DNA from: Mesotoga sp. UBA6090
GTDB taxonomy: Bacteria > Thermotogota > Thermotogae > Petrotogales > Kosmotogaceae
DNA length: 48,257 bases
NCBI RefSeq assembly: GCF_002435945.1
Contig: NZ_DIXC01000039.1
Span: forward strand, 1 to 48,257
Reading direction: 5' to 3'
Within the stretch, counting starts at the first letter, position 1. Each line of letters starts with the position of its first letter. The translations under genes were made by a program, and so were the position numbers. The notes beneath the pieces are model-generated. The model was not told the origin of the DNA. It searched no databases and saw only the letters and a list, made by a program, of their open reading frames with translations. This document shows, piece after piece, positions 41,538 through 47,796 of the stretch.

Positions 41538-42098
41538 TCACTGCATAAGATTTCGTCCTATGTTTCGAGCCGAGTAGATCATGCAGTTTGTTGCCTTTAT
41601 GTCATCGAATTTAACGTTGATCGCGCTTTGGTATTTATCCTCAAAGTAGGTTCTAGTGAATTTAATTGTGCCTGTCGCAATCCTCATCAGAAGCATGGGC
41701 ACATTCACAACGACTATCTCAGTAAATATGTCAGTGTCGTCGTTGAAGTATCCATAAACGAAAAGGTTTGAATGAAGTTTGTACAATTCGCCCTCGAGTC
41801 CAGAAGCATTGTTCCATTCCGTTATACCTATGTCTCTGAACTTCGCGTGGCTCGGTTTCCTGAATCTTTCCTGAACCGTCAGCTTTATCGTGCTGTTCAG
41901 AGTTTCGCAAGGAACGTTGATTATCCTGTCTATCGCTAGCTGTCCGTCGAGAATCGTCTCGACCTTGCCTGTTCCAAGAATCGTGTCTCTTATCGTTATT
42001 CCGCTATTCCTGAAAACCCTCGGATATACGTATCTCTTAGCCGCATCATGAGCCTTGTTTGTGAAGATTTGATTTTCTATTGTGTACGGAGTTTTCAT
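41538..42098 (-). CDS. unknown phage protein, possible PD-(D/E)XK-type nuclease
   Basis: A protein of 186 residues. ILDGQLAIDRIIN followed 15-20 residues later by TVQERFRK resembles the D ... QxR/ExK core of restriction-endonuclease-fold enzymes (Asp51/Asp57, Gln76, Glu77). The rest has no recognisable motif. Its start overlaps the RusA stop by 4 bases, and a terminator follows. The combination RusA, this, HNH suggests DNA processing. The assignment is a guess from one short pattern. Confidence 0.4.
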   Translation of the reverse strand: MKTPYTIENQIFTNKAHDAAKRYVYPRVFRNSGITIRDTILGTGKVETILDGQLAIDRIINVPCETLNSTIKLTVQERFRKPSHAKFRDIGITEWNNASGLEGELYKLHSNLFVYGYFNDDTDIFTEIVVVNVPMLLMRIATGTIKFTRTYFEDKYQSAINVKFDDIKATNCMIYSARNIGRNLMQ

Positions 42099-42463
42099 TT
42101 CAGATATGCAACGACTTCAAGGCGAGGATTGTCCTTGTCAATTCCAAAGTCCATTATTCTCGGCAAAGCCCAGTAATCATCTTCGTATAAGATTCCTTCG
42201 AGACTGTCCATGAGAACCTTCAGCGTGTTGTGCGTATCCTTCTTTCGCCTATTCGGAAAGTAGAAGTAGAGAAGCAAAACCACTTTCCTTCCGTTAACGA
42301 TTTTCCAGTTTGCCTTTTTCGAAGCGATCTTGGCCTTTAGCGCGGCCTCCGTCATAAACTCTTTTGCTTCTTTCGTTAGTATTCGCCTATGTCCTGCAGT
42401 AAAGAAACAATGATTTTCACTTGGAGGTACAGGAATTGAGAATGTAACACGATTCTTCGGCAA
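42095..42463 (-). CDS. rusA: RusA-family Holliday-junction resolvase
   Basis: A protein of 122 residues. FSIPVPPSENHCFFTAGHRR is the typical RusA start; PNRRKKDTHNTLKVLMDSLE, then GILYEDDYWALPRIMDF, carries the conserved acidic residues of the active site. I chose TTG 42463 because GAGGTGG lies 6 bases upstream. It is the first gene after the promoter-terminator region, so it leads the late transcript. It resolves branched DNA before packaging. Confidence 0.85.
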   Translation of the reverse strand: MPKNRVTFSIPVPPSENHCFFTAGHRRILTKEAKEFMTEAALKAKIASKKANWKIVNGRKVVLLLYFYFPNRRKKDTHNTLKVLMDSLEGILYEDDYWALPRIMDFGIDKDNPRLEVVAYLK

Positions 42464-42480
42464 GATTCCCACCTCATAAT

Positions 42481-42508
42481 AAAGGGCAGGGGGTCGGTCC
42501 TGCCCTTT
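42481..42508 (-). promoter_or_regulatory. hairpin in the leader before rusA
   Basis: Perfect 10-bp stem AAAGGGCAGG / CCTGCCCTTT with an 8-base loop, ending 9 bases before the ribosome site of rusA. There is only a UUUA after it, so it is probably not a terminator. It might be an RNA-stability or recognition element of the late leader. Confidence 0.6.
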
Positions 42509-42526
42509 GGGGGTGATATAAGTTGC

Positions 42527-42557
42527 AAAAAAATACAGGAGCTGTCAGCTCCTGTAT
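42527..42557 (-). terminator. strong intrinsic terminator just downstream of the 42577 promoter
   Basis: On the minus strand an 11-bp perfect stem ATACAGGAGCT / AGCTCCTGTAT, loop GAC, then seven U. It follows the promoter by about 20 bases, so most transcripts would end after about 43 nucleotides. Confidence 0.9.
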
Positions 42558-42576
42558 GACTTCCGCAATCGTAGCA

Positions 42577-42606
42577 ATTATACTGCATATTTGTGCGGAA
42601 AGTCAA
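42577..42606 (-). promoter_or_regulatory. strong sigma-70-type promoter, likely late promoter
   Basis: On the minus strand TTGACT (42601-42606), 18-base spacer, perfect TATAAT (42577-42582). Transcription should begin near 42570 and meet the terminator 42527-42557 at once. It lies between the regulator gene and the late genes. Confidence 0.85.
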
Positions 42607-42626
42607 TCGGATTTTTCAGAATTTTT

Positions 42627-43127
42627 CTAACAACTGTTTTCTATCGCGTATTGAATGTAATCTCTCAACAACTCCCATTCGCCGCCTAGCTTTTCCCATG
42701 CGCTTATTAGACGATCTCTAAATGTTGAATTAGGAATACTCAGCATTTCTGCCAGCTCCCTCGTACTTGCATACCTCTTCTGATTTCTAACAACAGTATG
42801 AGATCGGTCAATCAATCGCCAGAAAACAACTTCTCTTTGCTTGTCGGTTAGCGACTTCAGCATCGCGTCCAACTTCATAGCGGCAATTATGAGAACTGCT
42901 TTCTGTCCGTCGGCCATTCTCTTAGTCTGTATGCACCCCCTCAAAGTGTCTTTTGAATAGTTGATTGTCTTTGGTGGAGATTCAAAGTCTATGTCTCCGT
43001 CCTTGAATGTAAGGGTTACTTGCGTCTCAAGGATTCTCGACCATATGCTTTGGTAATTTCTCAACGCCCAGAGAAGATCTTCGCTTGAGTAATTCTCCGT
43101 CAGCGCGAATCTCTCTAGTGATTTCAT
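42627..43127 (-). CDS. sigma-region-4-like phage regulator, candidate late activator or antiterminator
   Basis: A protein of 166 residues. The C-terminal half has a helix-turn-helix of sigma-70 region 4 type: LTDKQREVVFWRLI, then STRELAEMLSIPNSTFRDRL. This resembles ArpU/RinA-like late regulators. The N-terminal half is helical with no known motif. It is the last gene before the strong promoter-terminator pair, the position of Q in lambda. The 5' end overlaps the zinc-ribbon gene by 101 bases. Whether it activates or antiterminates cannot be read from the sequence. Confidence 0.65.
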   Translation of the reverse strand: MKSLERFALTENYSSEDLLWALRNYQSIWSRILETQVTLTFKDGDIDFESPPKTINYSKDTLRGCIQTKRMADGQKAVLIIAAMKLDAMLKSLTDKQREVVFWRLIDRSHTVVRNQKRYASTRELAEMLSIPNSTFRDRLISAWEKLGGEWELLRDYIQYAIENSC

Positions 43128-43257
43128 TGTTCTGCCTCACGAGTTCGTAAGAGTTCATCTCTGGTGTAAGCTGTCTTCCGCACGAGCATTGCCAGATTCC
43201 CCCCTCATTACTGCTGAAGTATTCTTTGCCGCACTTCGGGCATTTTCTCCCTATCAT
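43027..43257 (-). CDS. small zinc-ribbon protein
   Basis: A protein of 76 residues. CPKCGKE (6-12) and CSCGRQ (24-29) form a four-cysteine zinc ribbon. The remainder is charged helix. The last 33 codons lie in the DNA that also encodes the start of the next gene in another frame. Start ATG 43257 lies 8 bases from the SSB stop, without a clear Shine-Dalgarno in the gap. The zinc ribbon may bind nucleic acid or RNA polymerase. The gene is plausible but rests mainly on the ribbon. Confidence 0.55.
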   Translation of the reverse strand: MIGRKCPKCGKEYFSSNEGGIWQCSCGRQLTPEMNSYELVRQNNEITREIRADGELLKRRSSLGVEKLPKHMVENP

Positions 43258-43265
43258 GTCACACC

Positions 43266-43688
43266 TCAGAACGGAATTTCGTCAGAGCCGCCATCGTCAG
43301 AACCGAAGAACACCGTATCTTCCTCAAGCTGTTTGTCTGAGTGCTGAGCCGAGTTGCCGTTAGACGCGTTCTTCTTTTCCATGAAGTTGAATCTGTTAAC
43401 GACGACCTTAGCGAACGTTTTCTTGTTTCCTTCTCTGTCCTGATAATTGTCGATATTGAGCGCGCCCTCCACCAGAATGAGCGAACCTTTGTGAAGGAAG
43501 TTGTTCATAGTCTCGGCTGTCTTTGCGAACGAAACGAGCGGAATAAAATCGGTCTCGTTGTTCTTTGCAAACTCCCTATCGACTGCGATTGCGCACTTGC
43601 ATATGGCAGTTCCTGTCTGCGCGTAGCTAAACTCGGGATCTCTAACGAGTCTTCCTACGAGTATTATTCTGTTGTAAGCTATTCCCAT
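43266..43688 (-). CDS. ssb: single-stranded DNA-binding protein
   Basis: A protein of 140 residues. The OB fold is clear: YNRIILVGRLVRDPEFSYAQ, then ICKCAIAVDREF, HKGSLILVEGALNIDNYQDR. The C-terminal tip DEIPF is the acidic interaction tail of bacterial SSB (normally DDDIPF). It coats single strands in phage replication and recruits host enzymes. It overlaps the previous gene by 1 base. Confidence 0.93.
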   Translation of the reverse strand: MGIAYNRIILVGRLVRDPEFSYAQTGTAICKCAIAVDREFAKNNETDFIPLVSFAKTAETMNNFLHKGSLILVEGALNIDNYQDREGNKKTFAKVVVNRFNFMEKKNASNGNSAQHSDKQLEEDTVFFGSDDGGSDEIPF

Positions 43689-43882
43689 TATTCCTCCTCC
43701 AGCGATATGCCTTCTAAGAATCTGTCAAAGAACTGTATGGGTGTTTCTCCGCTGTTTGTCATAGGATTTGCCGCGATCATTTCATCATCTCCGATGATTA
43801 GCACAATCTTTTCGTTGTCAACCAACATTCTGCAAGCTGGCTCACTTTCGGTTACTTTCCATTCGATTTTTCTTTCTTCCAT
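43688..43882 (-). CDS. small hypothetical protein upstream of ssb
   Basis: A protein of 64 residues. Beta-rich N-terminal half (IEWKVTESEPACRMLVDNEK, then IVLIIGDDEMIA), acidic C-terminal tail. It starts at ATG 43882 with AAGGGGG 6 bases upstream and comes directly after a palindromic operator-like site. It is the first gene of the unit containing ssb. Not recognised. Confidence 0.6.
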   Translation of the reverse strand: MEERKIEWKVTESEPACRMLVDNEKIVLIIGDDEMIAANPMTNSGETPIQFFDRFLEGISLEEE

Positions 43883-43895
43883 GATTGCCCCCTTA

Positions 43896-43915
43896 AAATG
43901 CGTTATAACGCGTTT
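43896..43915. promoter_or_regulatory. palindromic operator-like site
   Basis: GCGTTATAACGC (43900-43911) is a perfect 12-bp palindrome, and the flanks extend it to 20 bases with one mismatched pair. It lies between a possible promoter (43928-43956, TTGTTC-17-TATGTA on the minus strand) and the start of the 43688-43882 gene, a normal site for a repressor. Confidence 0.55.
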
Positions 43916-43940
43916 TCTTTTTTCAGATACATATTTAGTC

Positions 43941-43966
43941 GTATAGCGCAGAACAACGCGTTATAC
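43941..43966. promoter_or_regulatory. inverted repeat overlapping a possible -35 region
   Basis: Arms GTATAGCGCA and CGCGTTATAC around GAACAA; eight of ten arm bases match. It shares the TATAACGC-type half-site with the palindrome at 43896 and covers the putative -35 box. It also overlaps the stop of the 43961-44149 gene. Confidence 0.5.
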
Positions 43967-44149
43967 CTTAGATGTGCGCGTATCTTCGACAATCTTGTGG
44001 GACGTCTTGATGTAGTAATCGCCAGCTTTCTTTCCGTTAAATTCCAATGCTTTCCTTGCCCTTTCCCACGCCTCTGCGTGTCCTGATGCTTCTACTCTTA
44101 TTTTTTCTGTTGTACGAGTATTCTTGTTCATCAACACAACTTCAAACAT
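43961..44149 (-). CDS. small hypothetical protein
   Basis: A protein of 62 residues. FEVVLMNKNTRTTEKIRVEA, then SGHAEAWERARKALEFNGKK, suggests a beta-hairpin followed by a helix. No family recognised. It starts 5 bases after the stop of the XRE regulator, so it is probably co-transcribed with it. Confidence 0.55.
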   Translation of the reverse strand: MFEVVLMNKNTRTTEKIRVEASGHAEAWERARKALEFNGKKAGDYYIKTSHKIVEDTRTSKV

Positions 44150-44153
44150 TTCA

Positions 44154-44540
44154 TCACCTCTTGAGTATTTGCATTACCTGAGTAAGGCACTTATGCGCTT
44201 GCTCGTCGATCTCGGCATCTTCACTATCGATTCGTTCTATGAAGTTGTTTGTTGCATCTACAACTTTGCAAATAACGTCTAACCTCTCTTCAACTTCTCT
44301 CAATGCCGCTCTTAATAAATTCACCTTATCCATCGTTCCGTCAGTTCCGTAAATCTCTGAAAGATCGACCTCGAGAGCATCGGCTATTCTCTGACAAGTA
44401 TTTTTCGTCGGTTTATACTCGCCAGCCTCAATACGTTGAATTGCGTCCTTATGCAGTCCTGACTTTCTGCTAAGATCCCTTCTGTTCAGTCCTCTGCGTA
44501 TCCTGAACTGTCTTATTGAATCCGTGAAGACTACGTTCAT
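44154..44540 (-). CDS. XRE-family helix-turn-helix regulator
   Basis: A protein of 128 residues. The helix-turn-helix covers about 8-65: IRQFRIRRGLNRRDLSRKSG, then LHKDAIQRIEAGEYKPTKNT, and IADALEVDLSEIYG. The C-terminal 60 residues are helical and probably mediate dimerisation. It lies inside the early operon, so it is more likely an early regulator than the main lysogeny repressor. It overlaps the previous gene by 4 bases. Confidence 0.8.
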   Translation of the reverse strand: MNVVFTDSIRQFRIRRGLNRRDLSRKSGLHKDAIQRIEAGEYKPTKNTCQRIADALEVDLSEIYGTDGTMDKVNLLRAALREVEERLDVICKVVDATNNFIERIDSEDAEIDEQAHKCLTQVMQILKR

Positions 44541-45052
44541 ATGAGCATCACTTCGAGCGTGTTCGGGTTAATCCTTGCAGACAGGTCTATTCGCACTATG
44601 AAGTCATCTTGGTACGGTTCGCAATCGACAGGACAGTACATCGAAGTGAAATCCAGCTTAGCGTGAATGTCTGTGTTTATTGATTCAGCAGACGATCGGT
44701 AACGCTTCTTCTTGTCTCCAGAGGTCTTTATAACTATTTCGCGTCCGAGAACCACGTAAGACAGCATGTTGTCTTTTGTCCTGTTGGCCGCGTGCTTGAG
44801 CATCTTTGCAGCCGTTCCATAAACAGTAAGTCTGTACCTCGTTTCGCTTATCTGATTTATTGCGGAGAATGATTCGTACTTTTGCTTTAGGAAGATTGTA
44901 TTTGACTTGCTTACATCATCTAGTCTGCTAACCAAAACTTTCTTAGCTGCCATCTCAAGTCTGGCTATCCTTTCGTTAGCCTCCTTCTTAAAGTCTTTGA
45001 AATTGTCCTCGAGCAAAGCGAGGTTTTCTTTTAGAATCTCTATTTGCTCCAT
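44537..45052 (-). CDS. unknown early protein with N-terminal coiled coil
   Basis: A protein of 171 residues. The first 45 residues are a coiled coil (ILKENLALLEDNFKDFKKEA). The rest is beta-rich and ends in NPNTLEVMLI. Not recognised. Start overlaps the YopX-like stop (TAATG); end overlaps the XRE gene by 4 bases. Confidence 0.6.
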   Translation of the reverse strand: MEQIEILKENLALLEDNFKDFKKEANERIARLEMAAKKVLVSRLDDVSKSNTIFLKQKYESFSAINQISETRYRLTVYGTAAKMLKHAANRTKDNMLSYVVLGREIVIKTSGDKKKRYRSSAESINTDIHAKLDFTSMYCPVDCEPYQDDFIVRIDLSARINPNTLEVMLI

Positions 45053-45447
45053 TACATCACCTCAACAGATTCTGCAATCAATTTGGGATTCCGAAAAACA
45101 TCGCCGAGAACTTTGACGGAACACTTGACTTCATCGAACATTACCTCTCCCTTGCCGAACAGGTTGACTACATACGCTCCGCGTGTTGGCTGAAAGTACA
45201 CTACCCCCCTCCCTTTTTCTGTTTCGAGTATGTCCTGATCGTAGATTTCTTTTCCTTCGCCGTCTCTAATACCGACGTTTGCCATGAGCTTGAATTGCTC
45301 AATACCAACCAGCTTGTTATTCATGAGTGTGCGGTGCTTCTTTCCGTCGAATATCTTCGCTGTGGTTTCGGACATACATACTTCAATCTTCGTAGGAGAA
45401 TACATTTTCATTTCTGATAAGCTCCATATCCTAAACTTCCAGTTCAT
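45052..45447 (-). CDS. YopX-family phage protein
   Basis: A protein of 131 residues. NWKFRIWSLSEMKMY at the start and NVGIRDGEGKEIYDQDILET, then GRGVVYFQPTRGAY, are the recognised pattern of YopX proteins (KFRxWD ... GLKDKNGKEIYEGDI). The function of YopX is not established; it is common in early regions of temperate phages. I chose ATG 45447, with GAGGTGG upstream. Confidence 0.8.
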   Translation of the reverse strand: MNWKFRIWSLSEMKMYSPTKIEVCMSETTAKIFDGKKHRTLMNNKLVGIEQFKLMANVGIRDGEGKEIYDQDILETEKGRGVVYFQPTRGAYVVNLFGKGEVMFDEVKCSVKVLGDVFRNPKLIAESVEVM

Positions 45448-45530
45448 CAATCCACCTCGCTTTGCAAAATAATAGAATAAGGTAATTCCTTGTCTTTGAA
45501 AAGGTTTCTGTTTAGCATAACTGTGCTCAC
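45447..45530 (-). CDS. possible 27-residue leader peptide before the YopX gene
   Basis: GTG 45530 opens a 27-codon frame whose TGA overlaps the ATG of the YopX gene by one base. The ribosome site for YopX lies inside it. The upstream signal for its own translation (TAGGG) is weak. It may be real and coupled, or chance. Confidence 0.25.
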   Translation of the reverse strand: MSTVMLNRNLFKDKELPYSIILQSEVD

Positions 45531-45560
45531 AAACCCTAAGAAAATCTTCAAATCAGCACA

Positions 45561-46091
45561 TCACTCTTTAGCGTATTGTTCGAGTTTCCCCATTCTGTCG
45601 AAGGCAAGCCTGCAGATTGTTTTGTACTGTTCTTCGCTTAGAGCGTCCTTTGCAACTTCAACGAAGAGCCTTTCGTAAGTCTTACCTCTTGTGGCCTTGA
45701 TCTCTGAATTGATCTTGTGCAATTTGCGTTGAATACGAATGATCTCTGCTCGTTTTGCTTTCTTCGCGTTCTTGGCCGACATAAACCACTTGACATCTGC
45801 GTACTCGCCTGTCTCCACCTTCTTCTCGATAGCACAAGAAAGCTGATGATCTATGCTCTGAATCTCTCCTGTAAGTAAGTCAATTCTTTCGAGCATTTTT
45901 TCCTTTTCTTTTTCGAGTTCAATGATGTGTCTATATACAGGAACGAACACAACAAGAGATTTGTATTCATTGAGCAGCCTTATCGCAACTTGTCCTGCAG
46001 ATTCTCCACGTTTCTTACTCCCCTTTCCAATCTCGTCAGGAAATTCTTGAACTATAAACTCAATGAGTTTTTCATATTCTTTTTCGTACAT
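45561..46091 (-). CDS. unknown coiled-coil early protein
   Basis: A protein of 176 residues, almost entirely helical and charged (HIIELEKEKEKMLERIDLLT, AKNAKKAKRAEIIRIQRKLH). A central coiled coil is evident. Not recognised; it may be a structural adaptor or nucleic-acid-binding protein. The gene sits between two unknown early genes. Confidence 0.6.
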   Translation of the reverse strand: MYEKEYEKLIEFIVQEFPDEIGKGSKKRGESAGQVAIRLLNEYKSLVVFVPVYRHIIELEKEKEKMLERIDLLTGEIQSIDHQLSCAIEKKVETGEYADVKWFMSAKNAKKAKRAEIIRIQRKLHKINSEIKATRGKTYERLFVEVAKDALSEEQYKTICRLAFDRMGKLEQYAKE

Positions 46092-46104
46092 TCATCTGCC
46101 TCCG

Positions 46105-46566
46105 TTAATCCCAATCAGAACGAGTAAGATAGCGGTCTAACCCTTCTTTGAAGTCCCGATCGTCTCCGTCTGGTTTCCAATCTCTGCCAGTTACTTCTTC
46201 TTTCTCTTTTTCTGCGTCGCTCATGACTTCGCTTTCATACGTTCCGACACATATGTATGCCAGTAAAGCCTGAGCCATAATATCTTCTGCTTTCTTTTTG
46301 CAATCTCTTATGGACTGAAGGGCTTCTGCGTACGTATCTTTTTCTTCTTCGTAGATCATATCCATCAGGTTATCTACCAATCGCTCTATTTTCATAACAG
46401 GTACGTCCGTTGACATTTGCCAGTAAGGCTGGTTGCTGAAGCACGGCTTTGCGCTCTTCGCGTATTCGGAATACTGCTTTTCCGCTTCAAGAGACACCCT
46501 TTTAATGAGATCGTTGAAAAAAGACGCTTCATGCCCTTTGCTTAGGAACTCGTCGGTATCTGTCAT
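46105..46566 (-). CDS. unknown helical early protein
   Basis: A protein of 153 residues. Helical and acidic (RLVDNLMDMIYEEEKDTYAE), ending in a charged tail (REDx-like DGDDRDFKEGLDRYLTRS). Not recognised. Tightly packed with neighbours (10-base gap to the gene before). Confidence 0.6.
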   Translation of the reverse strand: MTDTDEFLSKGHEASFFNDLIKRVSLEAEKQYSEYAKSAKPCFSNQPYWQMSTDVPVMKIERLVDNLMDMIYEEEKDTYAEALQSIRDCKKKAEDIMAQALLAYICVGTYESEVMSDAEKEKEEVTGRDWKPDGDDRDFKEGLDRYLTRSDWD

Positions 46567-46576
46567 ATATTCCTCC

Positions 46577-46780
46577 TCACACTTCTATGTTAGGTTTGAG
46601 AATTAAGTAAGCGGTTTCGATGTCGTTTGCCACTTCCTCAATAGCCTCGCGAGCCTTTGCGAGAGGTTTTAGTGCTTCATCAACGCACTCCTTAACGTCA
46701 ACGCCATCTGTGTAACCAATTGCATTGTGAAGCGCGTCCTGCGCCTCGTCGATAAATGCTGCTGCATCTCTTAAAGTCAT
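46577..46780 (-). CDS. small helical early protein
   Basis: A protein of 67 residues, acidic and helical (LRDAAAFIDEAQDALHNAIG, ALKPLAKAREAIEEVANDIE). Not recognised. The start overlaps the stop of the MazG gene by 4 bases. Confidence 0.6.
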   Translation of the reverse strand: MTLRDAAAFIDEAQDALHNAIGYTDGVDVKECVDEALKPLAKAREAIEEVANDIETAYLILKPNIEV

Positions 46781-47097
46781 CTGTTCACGCTCCTTTCTGT
46801 CTCAAATCCGTAAGGGTATCTCTCGGCCCTCTTCGCTACGTTGTATTTCATAATGTCTTCTATGCGTATTCCAAGCGTTTCAGATAAATACGCAAAGTAG
46901 AACAGAACGTCTCCAAGCTCGTCTTTCATCTTTTCCGTGTCTAACCTGTGACCCTGAAAATAGACTTTCTTTATCGCGTCAGCAAGTTCTCCAGCTTCAC
47001 CGACAAGCCCCATGATTCCGCACAATATGTGGTTGTCCTCATCTAATCCGTGATTTATTGTCCTGATAACATCTTCCGCAAATTCGTTATAAGTCAT
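46777..47097 (-). CDS. MazG-like nucleotide pyrophosphohydrolase
   Basis: A protein of 106 residues. GIMGLVGEAGELADAIKKVY, then TEKMKDELGDVLFYFAYLSE, supply the two acidic (ExxE ... ExxD) helices that bind Mg2+ in MazG/dUTPase-like enzymes. It hydrolyses NTP/dNTP to the monophosphate; in phages such enzymes adjust nucleotide pools or alarmone levels. Its ATG overlaps the stop of the small membrane gene upstream. Confidence 0.88.
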   Translation of the reverse strand: MTYNEFAEDVIRTINHGLDEDNHILCGIMGLVGEAGELADAIKKVYFQGHRLDTEKMKDELGDVLFYFAYLSETLGIRIEDIMKYNVAKRAERYPYGFETERSVNR

Positions 47098-47273
47098 TCG
47101 CTACCTCCTTTCAATTCATTTCGTCTGACAACAAGAAGAATCAGTGTGATAGGCCACATGATAGATAATCCGCAAACAACCATCACATTGAGCCAAGACA
47201 TTTCGTTCCAAGTTACTACCGTTAGGAAGCCTAAGAAGAAGATTGCGATTAGTACATACGCGAATAAGATCAC
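47094..47273 (-). CDS. 59-residue membrane protein
   Basis: Two hydrophobic helices: ILFAYVLIAIFFLGFLTVV, then MVVCGLSIMWPITLILLVV, with a short polar tail RRNELKGGSE. GTG 47273 has GGAGGGG 5 bases upstream, inside the previous gene's end, and the stop overlaps the MazG ATG (ATGA). The tight coupling makes the gene convincing. Role unknown; small early membrane proteins often act in exclusion of other phages or in replication complex attachment. Confidence 0.7.
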   Translation of the reverse strand: MILFAYVLIAIFFLGFLTVVTWNEMSWLNVMVVCGLSIMWPITLILLVVRRNELKGGSE

Positions 47274-47275
47274 TA

Positions 47276-47794
47276 CTACCCCTCCAATTGTGGCAATGCG
47301 CCTATTGATTGCAGAAGAGCCTTTAACTTTGGGTCGTTAGTAACGAGAGCCTCCTTCTCTCTTTCCTTGAACTGGTTATATATTTTGATGAACTGCGCCC
47401 TTATGATCGGGCGGTTTTCGCTCGTCATATCCCTAAGCTCGAGAGAATTGAATGATTCGAGCGTCTTGTTTATCTTCCAGTCCTGATAATTCGGTGTACC
47501 AAAGTAGAAATTACCTCGTCTAATATCGTTGACAACAATTCCCCACGCTTCCTCAGCTCCCAAGAGAGGTTTTGTAGATACAAGCGCTGCCTCTCGAATG
47601 TCTGAAGGCTTAGGAGCGAAATGAAACGTCTTCATGATGTGTACTACTCCCTCTTTGAAACTCTGATCGTCAAGATCGGAGAGTGTCCTGTACCATAGGG
47701 CCGAGGCAAACTCATCATCGGCAACCTTTTCTATCTCCTTCCATACAGAAGCCATTCCCGCTAACGCTTGAGCGAAAACCTTCTTGTCGAGCAT
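47276..47794 (-). CDS. helicase-loader-like phage protein (G39P-type, tentative)
   Basis: A protein of 172 residues. The N-terminal helical block (FAQALAGMASVWKEIEKVAD, then LDDQSFKEGVVHIMKTF and APKPSDIREAAL) resembles the N-terminal domain of G39P-type loaders, which begin with a helix repeat and end in a flexible tail. The protein ends LKALLQSIGALPQLEG. It follows the replisome-organizer gene, the expected place for a loader of the DnaB-type helicase. I chose ATG 47794 with GGAG 8 bases upstream. Confidence 0.6.
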   Translation of the reverse strand: MLDKKVFAQALAGMASVWKEIEKVADDEFASALWYRTLSDLDDQSFKEGVVHIMKTFHFAPKPSDIREAALVSTKPLLGAEEAWGIVVNDIRRGNFYFGTPNYQDWKINKTLESFNSLELRDMTSENRPIIRAQFIKIYNQFKEREKEALVTNDPKLKALLQSIGALPQLEG

Positions 47795-47796
47795 CG

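Noticed and set aside
42481..42508. Riboswitch in the leader of rusA.
   Set aside because: A single plain hairpin with no conserved riboswitch core; more likely a leader structure.
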